From: CAZJPS01 sp964548055
GTDB taxonomy: Bacteria; Patescibacteriota; Gracilibacteria; Peribacterales; Peribacteraceae
DNA: 22,086 bases
Direction of reading: 5' to 3'
NCBI GenBank assembly: GCA_964548055.1
Contig: CAZJPS010000015.1
Coordinates: forward strand, 1-22,086
The position numbers were made by a program, and so were the translations under genes. Positions 7,216 through 14,532 of the stretch are shown in pieces (the first letter of the stretch is position 1; every line of letters begins with the position of its first letter). The notes beneath the pieces were generated by a model. That model did not search any database and had not been told where the DNA came from. It was given only the letters and a program-made list of their open reading frames with translations.

Positions 7216-7223
7216 ATTCCGCT

Positions 7224-7511
7224 ATGCATCATGTCTATCTACTTGAAAGTAAAGATAGTAGTAAACGCTATATTGGCTATACAACCGATTTGAAAAGAAG
7301 ATTAAAGGAGCACAACAATCATGAAAATGTTTCGACAGCGGGGCAACGCGAATGGAAATTAATTTATTGTGAAACATATCTGCATAAAATGGATGCCTTA
7401 GGCCGCGAGAAATTTTTGAAGAGTGGATCAGGTTGGCGTTATCTTAAAAAACAACTAATGAATTACTTTATGCAAAAAGACGCTCAAGTCAGATTATCCA
7501 AAAATGACTAA
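7224..7511 (+). CDS. Small GIY-YIG domain protein (UPF0213-like)
   Basis: The 95-aa protein is a single GIY-YIG nuclease domain. The signature is HHVYLLESKD...RYIGYTTDLKRRLKEHN (residues 2-31): Tyr in VYLL, then YIGYT, Arg of the KRRL helix and His-Asn; a possible metal-binding Glu is in the later REKFLKSG stretch. Such small proteins are common and numerous in Patescibacteria and their substrate is mostly unknown (structure-specific DNA cleavage is the family theme). I chose ATG 7224 because the domain begins there and a -10 box lies 8 nt upstream. An in-frame ATG at 7125 would make an N-terminus encoded by the repeat element itself and is rejected. The gene sits 39 bp after the element on tRNA-Pro. 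Confidence 0.85.
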   Translation: MHHVYLLESKDSSKRYIGYTTDLKRRLKEHNNHENVSTAGQREWKLIYCETYLHKMDALGREKFLKSGSGWRYLKKQLMNYFMQKDAQVRLSKND

Positions 7512-7560
7512 ACTTCTATAAATAATTGTAATATCTTAATTTCATCTTTTTACTTTATTT

Positions 7561-7956
7561 ATGAGCGGAGAAAATAACCTTCAAACTCTGCTAGAAAACA
7601 TGCGTCCTGATTTGAAAGAGGATAGTTATCTATTTATTACTTCGCCAGATGGGTTTTCGAGCGAAATACAAAGTAGATCTTTAATGATATTCAAAGAATT
7701 GGAAGGAATGACTTTGATCATCAAAAAAGAAATAGCAGACACTCTTCATCAAGATCATCAGCCACAATGGGCAATGATCACGCTTACTATTCATTCCGAC
7801 TTACAAGCTGTAGGTTTTTTGGCGCCAATTATGACCAGGCTTGCAGAAGCTGGTATATCCGTAAATCCAGTTTCAGCTTTTTATCATGACCATTTGTTTG
7901 TTCCTTGGGATAAGCGAAATGAAGCGATGGAGATTTTGGAATCTTTTAAAAGTTAA
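7561..7956 (+). CDS. ACT-domain protein (DUF2241/ACT_3-like), 131 aa
   Basis: Small soluble protein with a DUF2241-like N-terminal part (LQTLLENMRPDL, then a mostly beta segment ending FKELEGMTLIIKKE) and a C-terminal ACT-type domain (WAMITLTIHSDLQAVGFLAPIMTRLAEAGISVNPVSAFYHDHLFVP). The conserved FKELEGMT, ITLTIHS and YHDHLFVP blocks are typical of this family, thought to bind small ligands such as amino acids and not assigned a reaction. There is no catalytic motif. It follows the GIY-YIG gene by 49 nt; the spacer is AT-rich with no clear SD. Whether it shares a transcript with its neighbours is unclear. Confidence 0.8.
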   Translation: MSGENNLQTLLENMRPDLKEDSYLFITSPDGFSSEIQSRSLMIFKELEGMTLIIKKEIADTLHQDHQPQWAMITLTIHSDLQAVGFLAPIMTRLAEAGISVNPVSAFYHDHLFVPWDKRNEAMEILESFKS

Positions 7957-8007
7957 ACTCTTAGCTTCGCCATTCCAACTTATCTTTGTAAGCGCTATTC
8001 TTTATCT

Positions 8008-8268
8008 ATGAACACCCAAGGTCGCTGCCAAAGTTGCGGAATGCCTCTAGCTCAGGGATTTTATGGTTCAAAGAAAGATGGATCGGAAGAAATGACGTAT
8101 TGTAGGTTCTGTTATCAAATTGGGGAATTTTCAGAGCCAGATATGACAGTAGATGAAATGATAGATCGTTCAGTACAGTTCATGGTTTCTTCGCTGCGTT
8201 ATACCAAGGAACAAGCAGAAACAATGTCGCAGGAAGTAATACCCACCCTCACTCGCTGGAAAAAATAA
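8008..8268 (+). CDS. Small zinc-ribbon protein, 86 aa
   Basis: An N-terminal zinc ribbon is built from CQSCGMPL (Cys7 and Cys10) and YCRFCY (Cys32 and Cys35), followed by a helical segment (MTVDEMIDRSVQFMVSSLRYTKEQAETM). This layout matches the family annotated as putative zinc ribbon domain (Zn_ribbon_2 type), found in many bacteria and archaea with no known reaction; nucleic-acid or protein binding is only a guess. TATTCT (7996-8001) lies 6 nt before the ATG and no SD is seen. It is convergent with the bactofilin-like gene, whose terminator occupies the gap. Confidence 0.8.
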   Translation: MNTQGRCQSCGMPLAQGFYGSKKDGSEEMTYCRFCYQIGEFSEPDMTVDEMIDRSVQFMVSSLRYTKEQAETMSQEVIPTLTRWKK

Positions 8269-8302
8269 AAGGTCCGCCCTCTACTATGTAGGAAGACGGA
8301 CC
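8260..8302 (-). terminator. Intrinsic terminator of the bactofilin-like gene
   Basis: Reading the minus strand, arms GGTCCG and CGGACC (8297-8302 and 8271-8276) enclose an inner stem with CTAC/GTAG, and are followed by TTTTATTTTTT (8260-8270). This is a classical hairpin plus U-tract. The plus strand lacks a T-run after the hairpin. The tract overlaps the end of the zinc-ribbon gene. Confidence 0.85.
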
Positions 8303-8318
8303 GAGCGCAGTGTAATCG

Positions 8319-9539
8319 TTAGAAAGCTTTTCTTGCGTTCCACACGCCCGTGAACAAGGCACCAATTGCCATGAACACGAAACCAGTGTGAGCAATGAAT
8401 CCTAGGATTTGAGCAATGAATCCTAGGATAGGAATGAGTAAGAGTGCCTTGAGTGCGATATACACAAGTAAGCTTACAAGGATGTAGACAAAACTATTCC
8501 ACTGCCACTTGTACTGCTTTTCTATCGCACGAGCGATGACGAGCGAGCTGATTATTTTTGCGAAGAGCAGAGTGAAAATATATGTAATGAGAACGATGAT
8601 GCCAAGTGGAATACCGATGATAGTGATGAAAAGTAGAACAATAAGAACTGGTGTTGCTGCGAAAAATAAAAATCCTGTGAGGAGACTCATCCATGGTTGA
8701 GAACGCACTGTGTCTCCTGCTTTGCGGAAAAGTTTAGGTGCAAGCAACAAGAGTGCAACCATGATCACAGCTGATGCAAGTAGTGAATAGATTTCTATAA
8801 AACCAAAAAGGCCCGCTCCCACAATTGCGGCTTGTTTAGGCTCGCTTGATTTCCGAGCTAGTTCTGGTTTAAAGGTGGCTGAACCCGCATTTTCCTTAAA
8901 TGCACTCGAAAAATCTGTTTCACCAGATTTTTGCCAATACTCCATATTTTTTAAGAGCACAACATCCGTTCCAGTTGTGATGCTTTCTGCCACTACTTTA
9001 CTTGTGCCTTCTATTGTTCCGTTTAAGTTTGCTTTGCCGGCTTCAATATCTGCATTACCCATAATCTTCCCAGCAATTCTCACATCGCCACCCGCAATTT
9101 TTACATTTTTTTGCACACTTCCAAGCATGTTCATGGAGCCACCAAACATAGCTAGGTTTCCTTCAATTATCGCATCTGGGGCCACGGAAACCGTACCGCC
9201 CAAAACCAATACATCTCCCTTCACCGTTCCAGAAATACGCACCGTACCGCCTGCAATTCGTACATCGTCATCTACGGTACCGCTCATATTGATATCTCCT
9301 CCTGCCGCCATTAGATCTCTTCCAATGTTTGTACTCACGTTTACATTGCCACCTGCAATAAACAAATCCCCACTAATAGCTGTGGAAGCAACGGGGTTTC
9401 CACCAGCTATGTACTGATCATCACCTAAATTAAAAATTGCCGTATCCCGATCTACTTCTATGTTCGCGCTGGCCGCAAACGCTAATGGGGCTATAAAAAG
9501 AACTCCGATAATACTGAGAGCGGTGAAAGTACGCTTCAT
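8319..9539 (-). CDS. Secreted/membrane bactofilin-like polymer-forming protein
   Basis: From the ATG at 9537-9539 the protein has 406 aa. A signal peptide comes first (MKRTFTALSIIGVLFIAPLAFA-ASA). Residues about 35-190 form a right-handed beta-helix-like repeat with many G-D-V-x-x-x-G-G-x-V turns (DLFIAGGNVNV, DDVRIAGGTVRISG, GDVLVLGGTVSV, KNVKIAGGDVRIAG), as in bactofilins. About four strongly hydrophobic segments follow from residue 245 on. The beta-helix would therefore lie outside the membrane, anchored by the C-terminal half. Such proteins are common in Patescibacteria and probably have an envelope scaffold role. A longer in-frame start at 9590 would mask the signal peptide and is rejected. 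Near the C-terminus a 21-bp tandem duplication repeats ILGFIA. The gene is divergent from pdxS. Confidence 0.85.
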   Translation of the reverse strand: MKRTFTALSIIGVLFIAPLAFAASANIEVDRDTAIFNLGDDQYIAGGNPVASTAISGDLFIAGGNVNVSTNIGRDLMAAGGDINMSGTVDDDVRIAGGTVRISGTVKGDVLVLGGTVSVAPDAIIEGNLAMFGGSMNMLGSVQKNVKIAGGDVRIAGKIMGNADIEAGKANLNGTIEGTSKVVAESITTGTDVVLLKNMEYWQKSGETDFSSAFKENAGSATFKPELARKSSEPKQAAIVGAGLFGFIEIYSLLASAVIMVALLLLAPKLFRKAGDTVRSQPWMSLLTGFLFFAATPVLIVLLFITIIGIPLGIIVLITYIFTLLFAKIISSLVIARAIEKQYKWQWNSFVYILVSLLVYIALKALLLIPILGFIAQILGFIAHTGFVFMAIGALFTGVWNARKAF

Positions 9540-9600
9540 AAAAGGAAAAGAAAGGAATATGAATCGTACTCTTTTTGAATTTTTATGCACGAGTTACCTT

Positions 9601-9627
9601 TTGCAAAAGTCTCAACTTCGTTACGAT
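9601..9627 (+). promoter_or_regulatory. Possible pdxS promoter
   Basis: TTGCAA (9601-9606), a 15-nt spacer and TACGAT (9622-9627) end 7 nt before ATG 9635. A transcript from this promoter would start at or next to the start codon. The spacer is slightly short. Confidence 0.35.
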
Positions 9628-9634
9628 AGTTACG

Positions 9635-10513
9635 ATGGTAGCTATAAAGAGGAACAGCCTCGGCGAAGATTTAGCACGCATGTTGAAGGGTGGAGTGATT
9701 ATGGATGTCGTAAATGCATCCCAGGCAAAAATTGCAGAAGCAGCCGGTGCATGTGCTGTAATGGCGCTGGAGCGTGTTCCCTCTGATATTCGTGCTCAAG
9801 GTGGTGTTGCGCGTATGAGCGATCCACAACTTATTAAAGATATTCAAAAAGCAGTCAGCATTCCTGTCATGGCTAAAATCCGCATCGGCCACACAAGTGA
9901 AGCGAGAATATTGGAAGCAGTTGGCGTCGATTTTATTGATGAGAGCGAAGTACTAACGCCTGCTGATCCTTTTGATCACGTAGAAAAGCACTCCTTCAAA
10001 ATTCCATTCGTGTGTGGTGCAAAAGATTTAGGAGAAGCTCTTCGTCGTATTCACGAAGGGGCTGCGATGATTCGTACCAAAGGAGAAGCGGGGACAGGAA
10101 ATGTGATAGAAGCAGTGCGTCATCTAAAGCACATCAAAAAAGAATTGCAGGATGTGAAGAAAATGAATCCATCCAAAATGAAAACGTGGGCAGATGAGCA
10201 GCGCGTACCTTTTGCTTTAGTAAAGGAGACGATGAGCGCAGGAAAACTCCCCGTTGTGATGTTTGTAGCAGGAGGAATTGCTACACCAGCCGATGCTGCA
10301 CTTTTGATGGGTCTTGGTGCTGAAGGAGTGTTTGTAGGTTCCGGAATTTTTAAATCCAAAGACCCCAAAAAAACGGCAGCAGCAATTGTGCAGGCAACTA
10401 TTCACTATCAAGATGCCAAAAAACTTGCGGAGATCTCAACTGGTCTTCCTTTGGCGATGCCAGGATTAGAAATAGATGCGTTGCAGGTGAAGATGCAGGG
10501 GAGGGGATGGTGA
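9635..10513 (+). CDS. pdxS: PdxS, pyridoxal 5'-phosphate synthase lyase subunit
   Basis: PdxS condenses ribose 5-phosphate (or ribulose 5-phosphate), glyceraldehyde 3-phosphate and PdxT-derived ammonia to make PLP directly. From ATG 9635 it has 292 aa, the normal family length. The (beta/alpha)8 barrel is almost textbook: KGGVIMDVVNASQAKIAEAAGA with the catalytic Asp, ALERVPSDIRAQGGVARMSDP, MAKIRIGH with the first active Lys, RTKGEAGTGN with the second Lys, and FVAGGIATPADAALLMGLGAEGVFVGSGIFKS with the phosphate site. An upstream in-frame ATG at 9575 would add about 20 residues absent from the family. No SD; a -10 box lies 7 nt upstream. pdxT follows after 109 nt with its own likely promoter. 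Confidence 0.97.
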   Translation: MVAIKRNSLGEDLARMLKGGVIMDVVNASQAKIAEAAGACAVMALERVPSDIRAQGGVARMSDPQLIKDIQKAVSIPVMAKIRIGHTSEARILEAVGVDFIDESEVLTPADPFDHVEKHSFKIPFVCGAKDLGEALRRIHEGAAMIRTKGEAGTGNVIEAVRHLKHIKKELQDVKKMNPSKMKTWADEQRVPFALVKETMSAGKLPVVMFVAGGIATPADAALLMGLGAEGVFVGSGIFKSKDPKKTAAAIVQATIHYQDAKKLAEISTGLPLAMPGLEIDALQVKMQGRGW

Positions 10514-10622
10514 TGACGAAGGGGATAAAAGGGATAAAGGCGAAAAAGGGGACAAAGGTTTTTAAAAGAAACTGATTGTGGTTCTTTCTTGTTGTTTCTT
10601 TTAAAACTGCGATAATTTATTC
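10514..10622 (+). promoter_or_regulatory. pdxS-pdxT spacer: purine tract, inverted repeat and likely pdxT promoter
   Basis: Three things lie here. (1) A purine-rich tract from 10514 to 10558 is made of degenerate copies of GGGGATAAA (about four, 9-10 bp each). (2) A perfect 13-bp inverted repeat follows, TTTTAAAAGAAAC at 10560-10572 and GTTTCTTTTAAAA at 10594-10606, with a 21-nt loop. (3) A weak promoter, TTGTTG (10589-10594), a 16-nt spacer and GATAAT (10611-10616), ends 6 nt before the pdxT ATG. The right arm of the repeat fills the spacer between -35 and -10, so it could be an operator; as RNA from pdxS it could be a weak hairpin. Confidence 0.45.
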
Positions 10623-11186
10623 ATGACAGTTGGAATTCTTGCCTTCCAAGGGGACTTTGCGGAGCATAGGGATGTTTTGCAGGAATTAGGTGTGCGATCT
10701 AAAGAAATTCGATCGATCGAAGATCTCGGTCACTGCACACATCTTATTATTCCTGGGGGCGAAAGCACCGTCATGTCTCATTTTTTACAGGAATCCGGAC
10801 TGATGAAAGAAATTCCTACAAGAGTGAAAGAGGGGACACTTGCTATCTATGGCACTTGCGCTGGCGCCATTTTGCTTGCGAAGAAAGTTCGAGGGAAAAA
10901 TATCCCGTATACTTTGAAGCTCATGGATATCGATGTGGATCGTAATGCGTATGGAACGCAGTTGGATAGTTTTGAACGAAAGATTCAAATCAAGGGTAGT
11001 AAGAAGCCGATGACAGTCTCCTTTATAAGGGCGCCCATGATCACTCGGACTGGAAAGGGCGTCATCGTGCTTGCACATGACTCTAAGCAGCCTGTTTTAG
11101 TGCAGCAGGGGAGATTGCTGGCTGGGACGTTTCATCCGGAAATGAGAGGGGAATCAGGGATTCACAAGCTATTCTTGAATTTATAG
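10623..11186 (+). CDS. pdxT: PdxT, pyridoxal 5'-phosphate synthase glutaminase subunit
   Basis: Class-I glutamine amidotransferase of 187 aa that feeds ammonia to PdxS. Visible: start VGILAFQGDFAEH (family: VGVLALQGAFxEH), PGGESTVM (oxyanion/glutamine site, residues 43-50), YGTCAGAILLA with the nucleophile Cys, and TFHPEM with the catalytic His and Glu. Length is as usual. It would form the 24-subunit PLP synthase with PdxS. The gene is 109 nt after pdxS and likely has its own promoter with GATAAT 6 nt before the ATG and no SD. Its stop lies at the foot of an imperfect hairpin before lepA. Confidence 0.96.
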   Translation: MTVGILAFQGDFAEHRDVLQELGVRSKEIRSIEDLGHCTHLIIPGGESTVMSHFLQESGLMKEIPTRVKEGTLAIYGTCAGAILLAKKVRGKNIPYTLKLMDIDVDRNAYGTQLDSFERKIQIKGSKKPMTVSFIRAPMITRTGKGVIVLAHDSKQPVLVQQGRLLAGTFHPEMRGESGIHKLFLNL

Positions 11187-11247
11187 GGTTAGGAATAGGG
11201 TTAAGGTTAAAAATAAACTGTCCTAGCCCTAACTCAAGCCCTATGAT
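11184..11247 (+). other. Imperfect hairpin between pdxT and lepA, with lepA -10 box
   Basis: TAGGGTTAGGAATAGGG...AAGG (11184-11206) can pair imperfectly with CCTAGCCCTAACTCAAGCCC (11222-11241 and following). The left arm is built from repeats of the word AGGGTTA. There is no following T-run, so it is at best a weak terminator. TATGAT (11242-11247) lies 8 nt before the lepA ATG and overlaps the right foot of the hairpin; no -35 was identified. Confidence 0.4.
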
Positions 11248-11255
11248 AGCCGCAC

Positions 11256-13070
11256 ATGGAAATTCGCAATTTTTGCATTATCGCGCATATTGATCACGGA
11301 AAGTCGACTCTGTCCGATCGTATGATTGAGGTGACAGGAACACTGCAAAAACGTGAAATGAAGGCACAAACGCTGGATATGATGGATTTGGAGCGAGAGC
11401 GGGGGATTACGATCAAGCTGCAGCCAGTGAGAATGGTGTATAAAGGAGTGCAGCTTAATTTGATTGATACGCCAGGTCATACCGATTTCCGCTACGAAGT
11501 AAGCCGGTCACTCGCTGCCTGTGAAGGTGCAATTCTTCTTGTGGATGCTTCTCAGGGAATTCAGGCGCAGACCCTCGCCGTTTTGTATATGGCGATGGAG
11601 CATAATCTCAAGTTGATTCCGGTTCTGAATAAAATTGATCTTCCTGCTGCCGATCCGAATCGTGTAAGCGAAGAAGTGATGAAATTACTTGGGTGTGCAA
11701 AAGAGGAGATTCTTTTGATCTCGGCAAAAGAAGGCAAAGGAGTTCCCGAAGTATTAGATAGCGTGATTGAGAGAATTTCGCCACCAACATTTGTAGAAGG
11801 CACTACGCAAACGCGCGGTCTCATTTTTGACGCAATCATGGATACCTACCGAGGAGGCGTGGCGTATTTGCGTGTAATGGAAGGGGAAATTCGCAAAGGT
11901 CAGAAGATGCACCTCATCGGCACAAAAACTCCGTTCGAAGTTCTGGATGTAGGACACTTTGCCCCTAAATATGTATCTGATGAAGTACTTCGGCAGGGTG
12001 AAATTGGATATGTGGTGACAGGATTGAAGGACGTTCGCCAAGTGCGCGTGGGAGATACGATTGGATCCAAAGAAAATACCGAACAGTTGCCAGGCTATAA
12101 ACAAGTGCAGCCGATGGTTTTCGCGGGTTTATATCCAACCGAAGCAGATGACTTTGCAGATTTGCGCGAAGCATTAGAAAAATTATCTCTCAATGATGCT
12201 GCACTCAGTATTGAACCCGAAAGAAACACAGCGCTTGGAAATGGTTTCCGTTGCGGCTTTTTGGGTCTTCTTCACTTAGATATTATTCAGGAACGTTTAG
12301 AACGCGAATACGATTGCGATTTGATCGTCACGGCTCCGAGCGTGATGTACGAAGTAGAGATTAACGCGAGAAATATCGGAGAAGTTGTACGTACGAGTTT
12401 ATTAAAAACTGATGACCCTAAAACAGCTCAGCTGAGTAACCCCGCCGATTTTCCAGATCCCACGTATATTATGGAAATCCGTGAGCCATGGGTCAAACTA
12501 GAAATTGTCTGTCGCAAAGAAGATGTGGGACCATCGATGGCTCTCGTTCAAGATCGTAGAGGTGTGTATCAGACGTTAGAATACTTGGATGCAGATCGTG
12601 CTTTGCTCACTTTTGAAGTTCCATTGCAGGCAATCGTGCTCGATTTCTTTGATCAATTAAAATCTGCAACTTCGGGATACGCGTCTATGAGCTATGAGCC
12701 ACTTGGGTTTAGGGCAGGGGATTTAGTGAAACTTGATATTTTGCTTCTGGGAGAGCCCACGGATGCCCTTAGTACCATCGTGCATAGAAGTGAAGCGCAG
12801 CGAGTGGGATCGGTGATTTGTAAGCAGCTCAAAGAAGTTCTGCCCAAAGCACAATTTCAGATTCCTATTCAGGCTGCCATTGGTGGAAAAGTGGTTGCGC
12901 GTGAAACAGTCGCAGCACTGCGGAAAGACGTGACGGGATATTTGTATGGAGGAGATATCACGCGTAAGAAAAAACTTTTGGAAAAGCAGAAGAAAGGAAA
13001 GAAGCGTATGAAACAGATGGGGAAAGTGACATTAAGCCAGGAAGCGTTCTTGGCGGTTCTGAAAAGATAA
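11256..13070 (+). CDS. lepA: LepA (elongation factor 4), ribosomal back-translocase GTPase
   Basis: A 604-aa translational GTPase, the standard LepA length. Order of domains: G domain with IAHIDHGKST (P-loop, residues 8-17), LERERGITIK (switch I), DTPGHTDF (switch II), NKIDLP and SAKEGKG; EF-G-like domains II, III and V; and the LepA-specific C-terminal domain ending KKGKKRMKQMGKVTLSQEAFLAVLK. It lacks EF-G domain IV, which separates LepA from EF-G. It acts on the ribosome, in translation stress or in 30S assembly. It is followed after only 14 nt by the 2'-5' RNA ligase-like gene, probably one transcript. TATGAT lies 8 nt before the ATG and no SD is seen. Confidence 0.97.
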   Translation: MEIRNFCIIAHIDHGKSTLSDRMIEVTGTLQKREMKAQTLDMMDLERERGITIKLQPVRMVYKGVQLNLIDTPGHTDFRYEVSRSLAACEGAILLVDASQGIQAQTLAVLYMAMEHNLKLIPVLNKIDLPAADPNRVSEEVMKLLGCAKEEILLISAKEGKGVPEVLDSVIERISPPTFVEGTTQTRGLIFDAIMDTYRGGVAYLRVMEGEIRKGQKMHLIGTKTPFEVLDVGHFAPKYVSDEVLRQGEIGYVVTGLKDVRQVRVGDTIGSKENTEQLPGYKQVQPMVFAGLYPTEADDFADLREALEKLSLNDAALSIEPERNTALGNGFRCGFLGLLHLDIIQERLEREYDCDLIVTAPSVMYEVEINARNIGEVVRTSLLKTDDPKTAQLSNPADFPDPTYIMEIREPWVKLEIVCRKEDVGPSMALVQDRRGVYQTLEYLDADRALLTFEVPLQAIVLDFFDQLKSATSGYASMSYEPLGFRAGDLVKLDILLLGEPTDALSTIVHRSEAQRVGSVICKQLKEVLPKAQFQIPIQAAIGGKVVARETVAALRKDVTGYLYGGDITRKKKLLEKQKKGKKRMKQMGKVTLSQEAFLAVLKR

Positions 13071-13084
13071 GTTAGGTTGAGAGT

Positions 13085-13654
13085 ATGAATCTAGAATTTC
13101 CTTTAAAGGCTGTTTTTATTGCTCTTCCTTTACAGGAAGATGCAAAACAGAAGTATCAAGAGCTCCAGAAGTCTCTTTCCGAATTCGGTGATTCTCTTAT
13201 TTTTCAAAATGCTGATTCACCTCATCTCACACTTCACTATTGGTCTGAAGTACTGGAAATCGAATTTCATCAGATCACGCAGCAGCTAGAGAAGATTGCA
13301 GAATCTGTATCGCCGCTTTCTTTAAAAGTGCGTGGTGTGAACACCTTTGGGTATCGAGGGAAAGATCATGTACTTTTTTTGGATGTTCCATTTTCTGAAG
13401 AACTCGCGAAGTTAAAAAAGAAATGTCCGTGGCCTTCGCTTGATAGAACCGGACATGAAATTCCCAATAAGCCATTTCACCCTCACATCACTCTAGCTCG
13501 CATAAAACATCCGGAACGGTTTGCTACTCATAAAAAGAAAATCCTCAAAATTCTTGGAATGCCGGAGTTTAGTATGGATGTGAAATGTTTGCGATTGTAT
13601 GCAGAAATACAGCAAAAGAAACAGACTCCTGTTCAAGATTTTTACTTACATTAA
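13085..13654 (+). CDS. 2'-5' RNA ligase / RNA 2',3'-cyclic phosphodiesterase family (ThpR-like)
   Basis: The 189-aa protein has the two HxTx motifs of the 2H phosphoesterase superfamily: HLTL within SPHLTLHYW near residue 43 and HITL within FHPHITLARI near residue 137. This family opens 2',3'-cyclic phosphates in RNA or, in vitro, joins tRNA halves with 2'-5' bonds; the natural substrate in bacteria is not settled. The start KAVFIALPLQEDAKQ matches the first strand and helix of ThpR proteins. It lies 14 nt after lepA and is likely co-transcribed with it. A weak purine run (GAGAG) stands just upstream of the ATG. Confidence 0.88.
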   Translation: MNLEFPLKAVFIALPLQEDAKQKYQELQKSLSEFGDSLIFQNADSPHLTLHYWSEVLEIEFHQITQQLEKIAESVSPLSLKVRGVNTFGYRGKDHVLFLDVPFSEELAKLKKKCPWPSLDRTGHEIPNKPFHPHITLARIKHPERFATHKKKILKILGMPEFSMDVKCLRLYAEIQQKKQTPVQDFYLH

Positions 13655-13708
13655 TATTATAAACCCAAGCATGGCACCATGACACGCTAGCGATTTCTAC
13701 AGTATTAA

Positions 13709-14395
13709 TTACTCATCAGAACGCATCTGTTTTTTTTGCAATAGAGTTTTATCAATTGCATCCAAAAAAGGCTCAAAAACTGTCTGCAATATACTCATTG
13801 CGAGTGTTTGAAGGTTTTCAAACGGAACATCTCTGCTCCCACCTGCGGGAGTGCGAAAAAATTCTTGTAGCACAAAGGTAGCGAGTTGCAGAACAGTTCC
13901 ATCAATATTCTTTTCATCTACCATCAGTTTCATCAAAATTCCTTTTGGATCTAAAGACATAACCATTTGCATCCGTGTAATCCAATCTATGAGTATGGTA
14001 TTTGTGTGAGCATCAAGACCACTTCCAAGAGAATTGGGCACATCTGTACTGAGAGATGTATTTCCCATTTCTTCTTTAATGTATTCTTCAACAACGGTGC
14101 GAGCTTCAGAATTAATAAGTGAGAGAATGGCGAGAATAAAAACTGACGGGCAATCTCGAGCCACGAGGCGCGATATGAGCACAAAAAGGTGCGTATATTT
14201 GTCATCATTCAAAAACTGGATGATTGTTTTTGCTACTCGAGAATCTCGCTTTTTGGATCTTTTTTCTTCTCTCTGAATAGCCATCATGGCAGCAGCTGCA
14301 GCCGCGAACCTCTCTTTTGCCTGTTCGCTTAATTGCTCGGGAGCTCCAGTAGCCCCCTCTCCGGGCGCGCCGATCTCTGCACCTATTTCAGACAT
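13709..14395 (-). CDS. Conserved-type hypothetical protein, 228 aa
   Basis: I do not recognise this protein. From ATG 14393-14395 it starts with a flexible Gly/Ala/Glu-rich stretch (about 1-25), an Ala-rich helix with AAAAAAMMAIQ, a basic patch (REEKRSKKRDSR) and then an all-helical region to the end, with conserved-looking hydrophobic blocks such as LFVLISRLVARDCPSVFILAILSLI. There is no signal peptide, and the hydrophobic block is interrupted by Arg, Asp and Cys, so it is more likely a soluble helical bundle than a membrane anchor. The longer in-frame start at 14536 reaches into the repeat element and is rejected. It is convergent with the 2'-5' ligase gene. A promoter-like TTGCCG-16-TACCAT lies 6 nt before the chosen ATG. 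Confidence 0.7.
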   Translation of the reverse strand: MSEIGAEIGAPGEGATGAPEQLSEQAKERFAAAAAAMMAIQREEKRSKKRDSRVAKTIIQFLNDDKYTHLFVLISRLVARDCPSVFILAILSLINSEARTVVEEYIKEEMGNTSLSTDVPNSLGSGLDAHTNTILIDWITRMQMVMSLDPKGILMKLMVDEKNIDGTVLQLATFVLQEFFRTPAGGSRDVPFENLQTLAMSILQTVFEPFLDAIDKTLLQKKQMRSDE

Positions 14396-14401
14396 GGGGA
14401 T

Positions 14402-14429
14402 ATGGTACAGAGCTGGAGAATGGCGGCAA
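14402..14429 (-). promoter_or_regulatory. Possible promoter of the 228-aa hypothetical
   Basis: On the minus strand TTGCCG (14424-14429), a 16-nt spacer and TACCAT (14402-14407) end 6 nt before the ATG at 14395. It supports the short start and a leaderless transcript. Confidence 0.4.
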
Positions 14430-14532
14430 TAGGTCTTGGGACGGTTTTTAGTTTGTAGTTTTTGGTTTTTAGGGGTGAGATTATTGCTAGTAATGAGCTG
14501 CTCTGTAGCAAAGGTGGAATGACTGGAAGTAG
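14430..14532. other. Gene-free stretch with A/T-word repeats
   Basis: No gene is visible between the promoter of the 228-aa hypothetical and the palindromic element. At 14444-14471 the plus strand is a run of slightly varied GTTTTTAG / GTAGTTTTTG words. The rest shows no structure I can name. Confidence 0.4.

Noticed and set aside
7125..7223. N-terminal extension of the GIY-YIG protein from ATG 7125
   Set aside because: The added residues (PRDAAGIFTW and surroundings) are a translation of palindromic unit B, and the same peptide appears by chance next to the other copy. The domain itself starts at 7224, with a -10 box 8 nt before it.
13655..13708. Bidirectional terminator between the 2'-5' ligase gene and the 228-aa hypothetical
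   Set aside because: Only a 5-bp CATGG/CCATG palindrome is present, with no T-run on either side.
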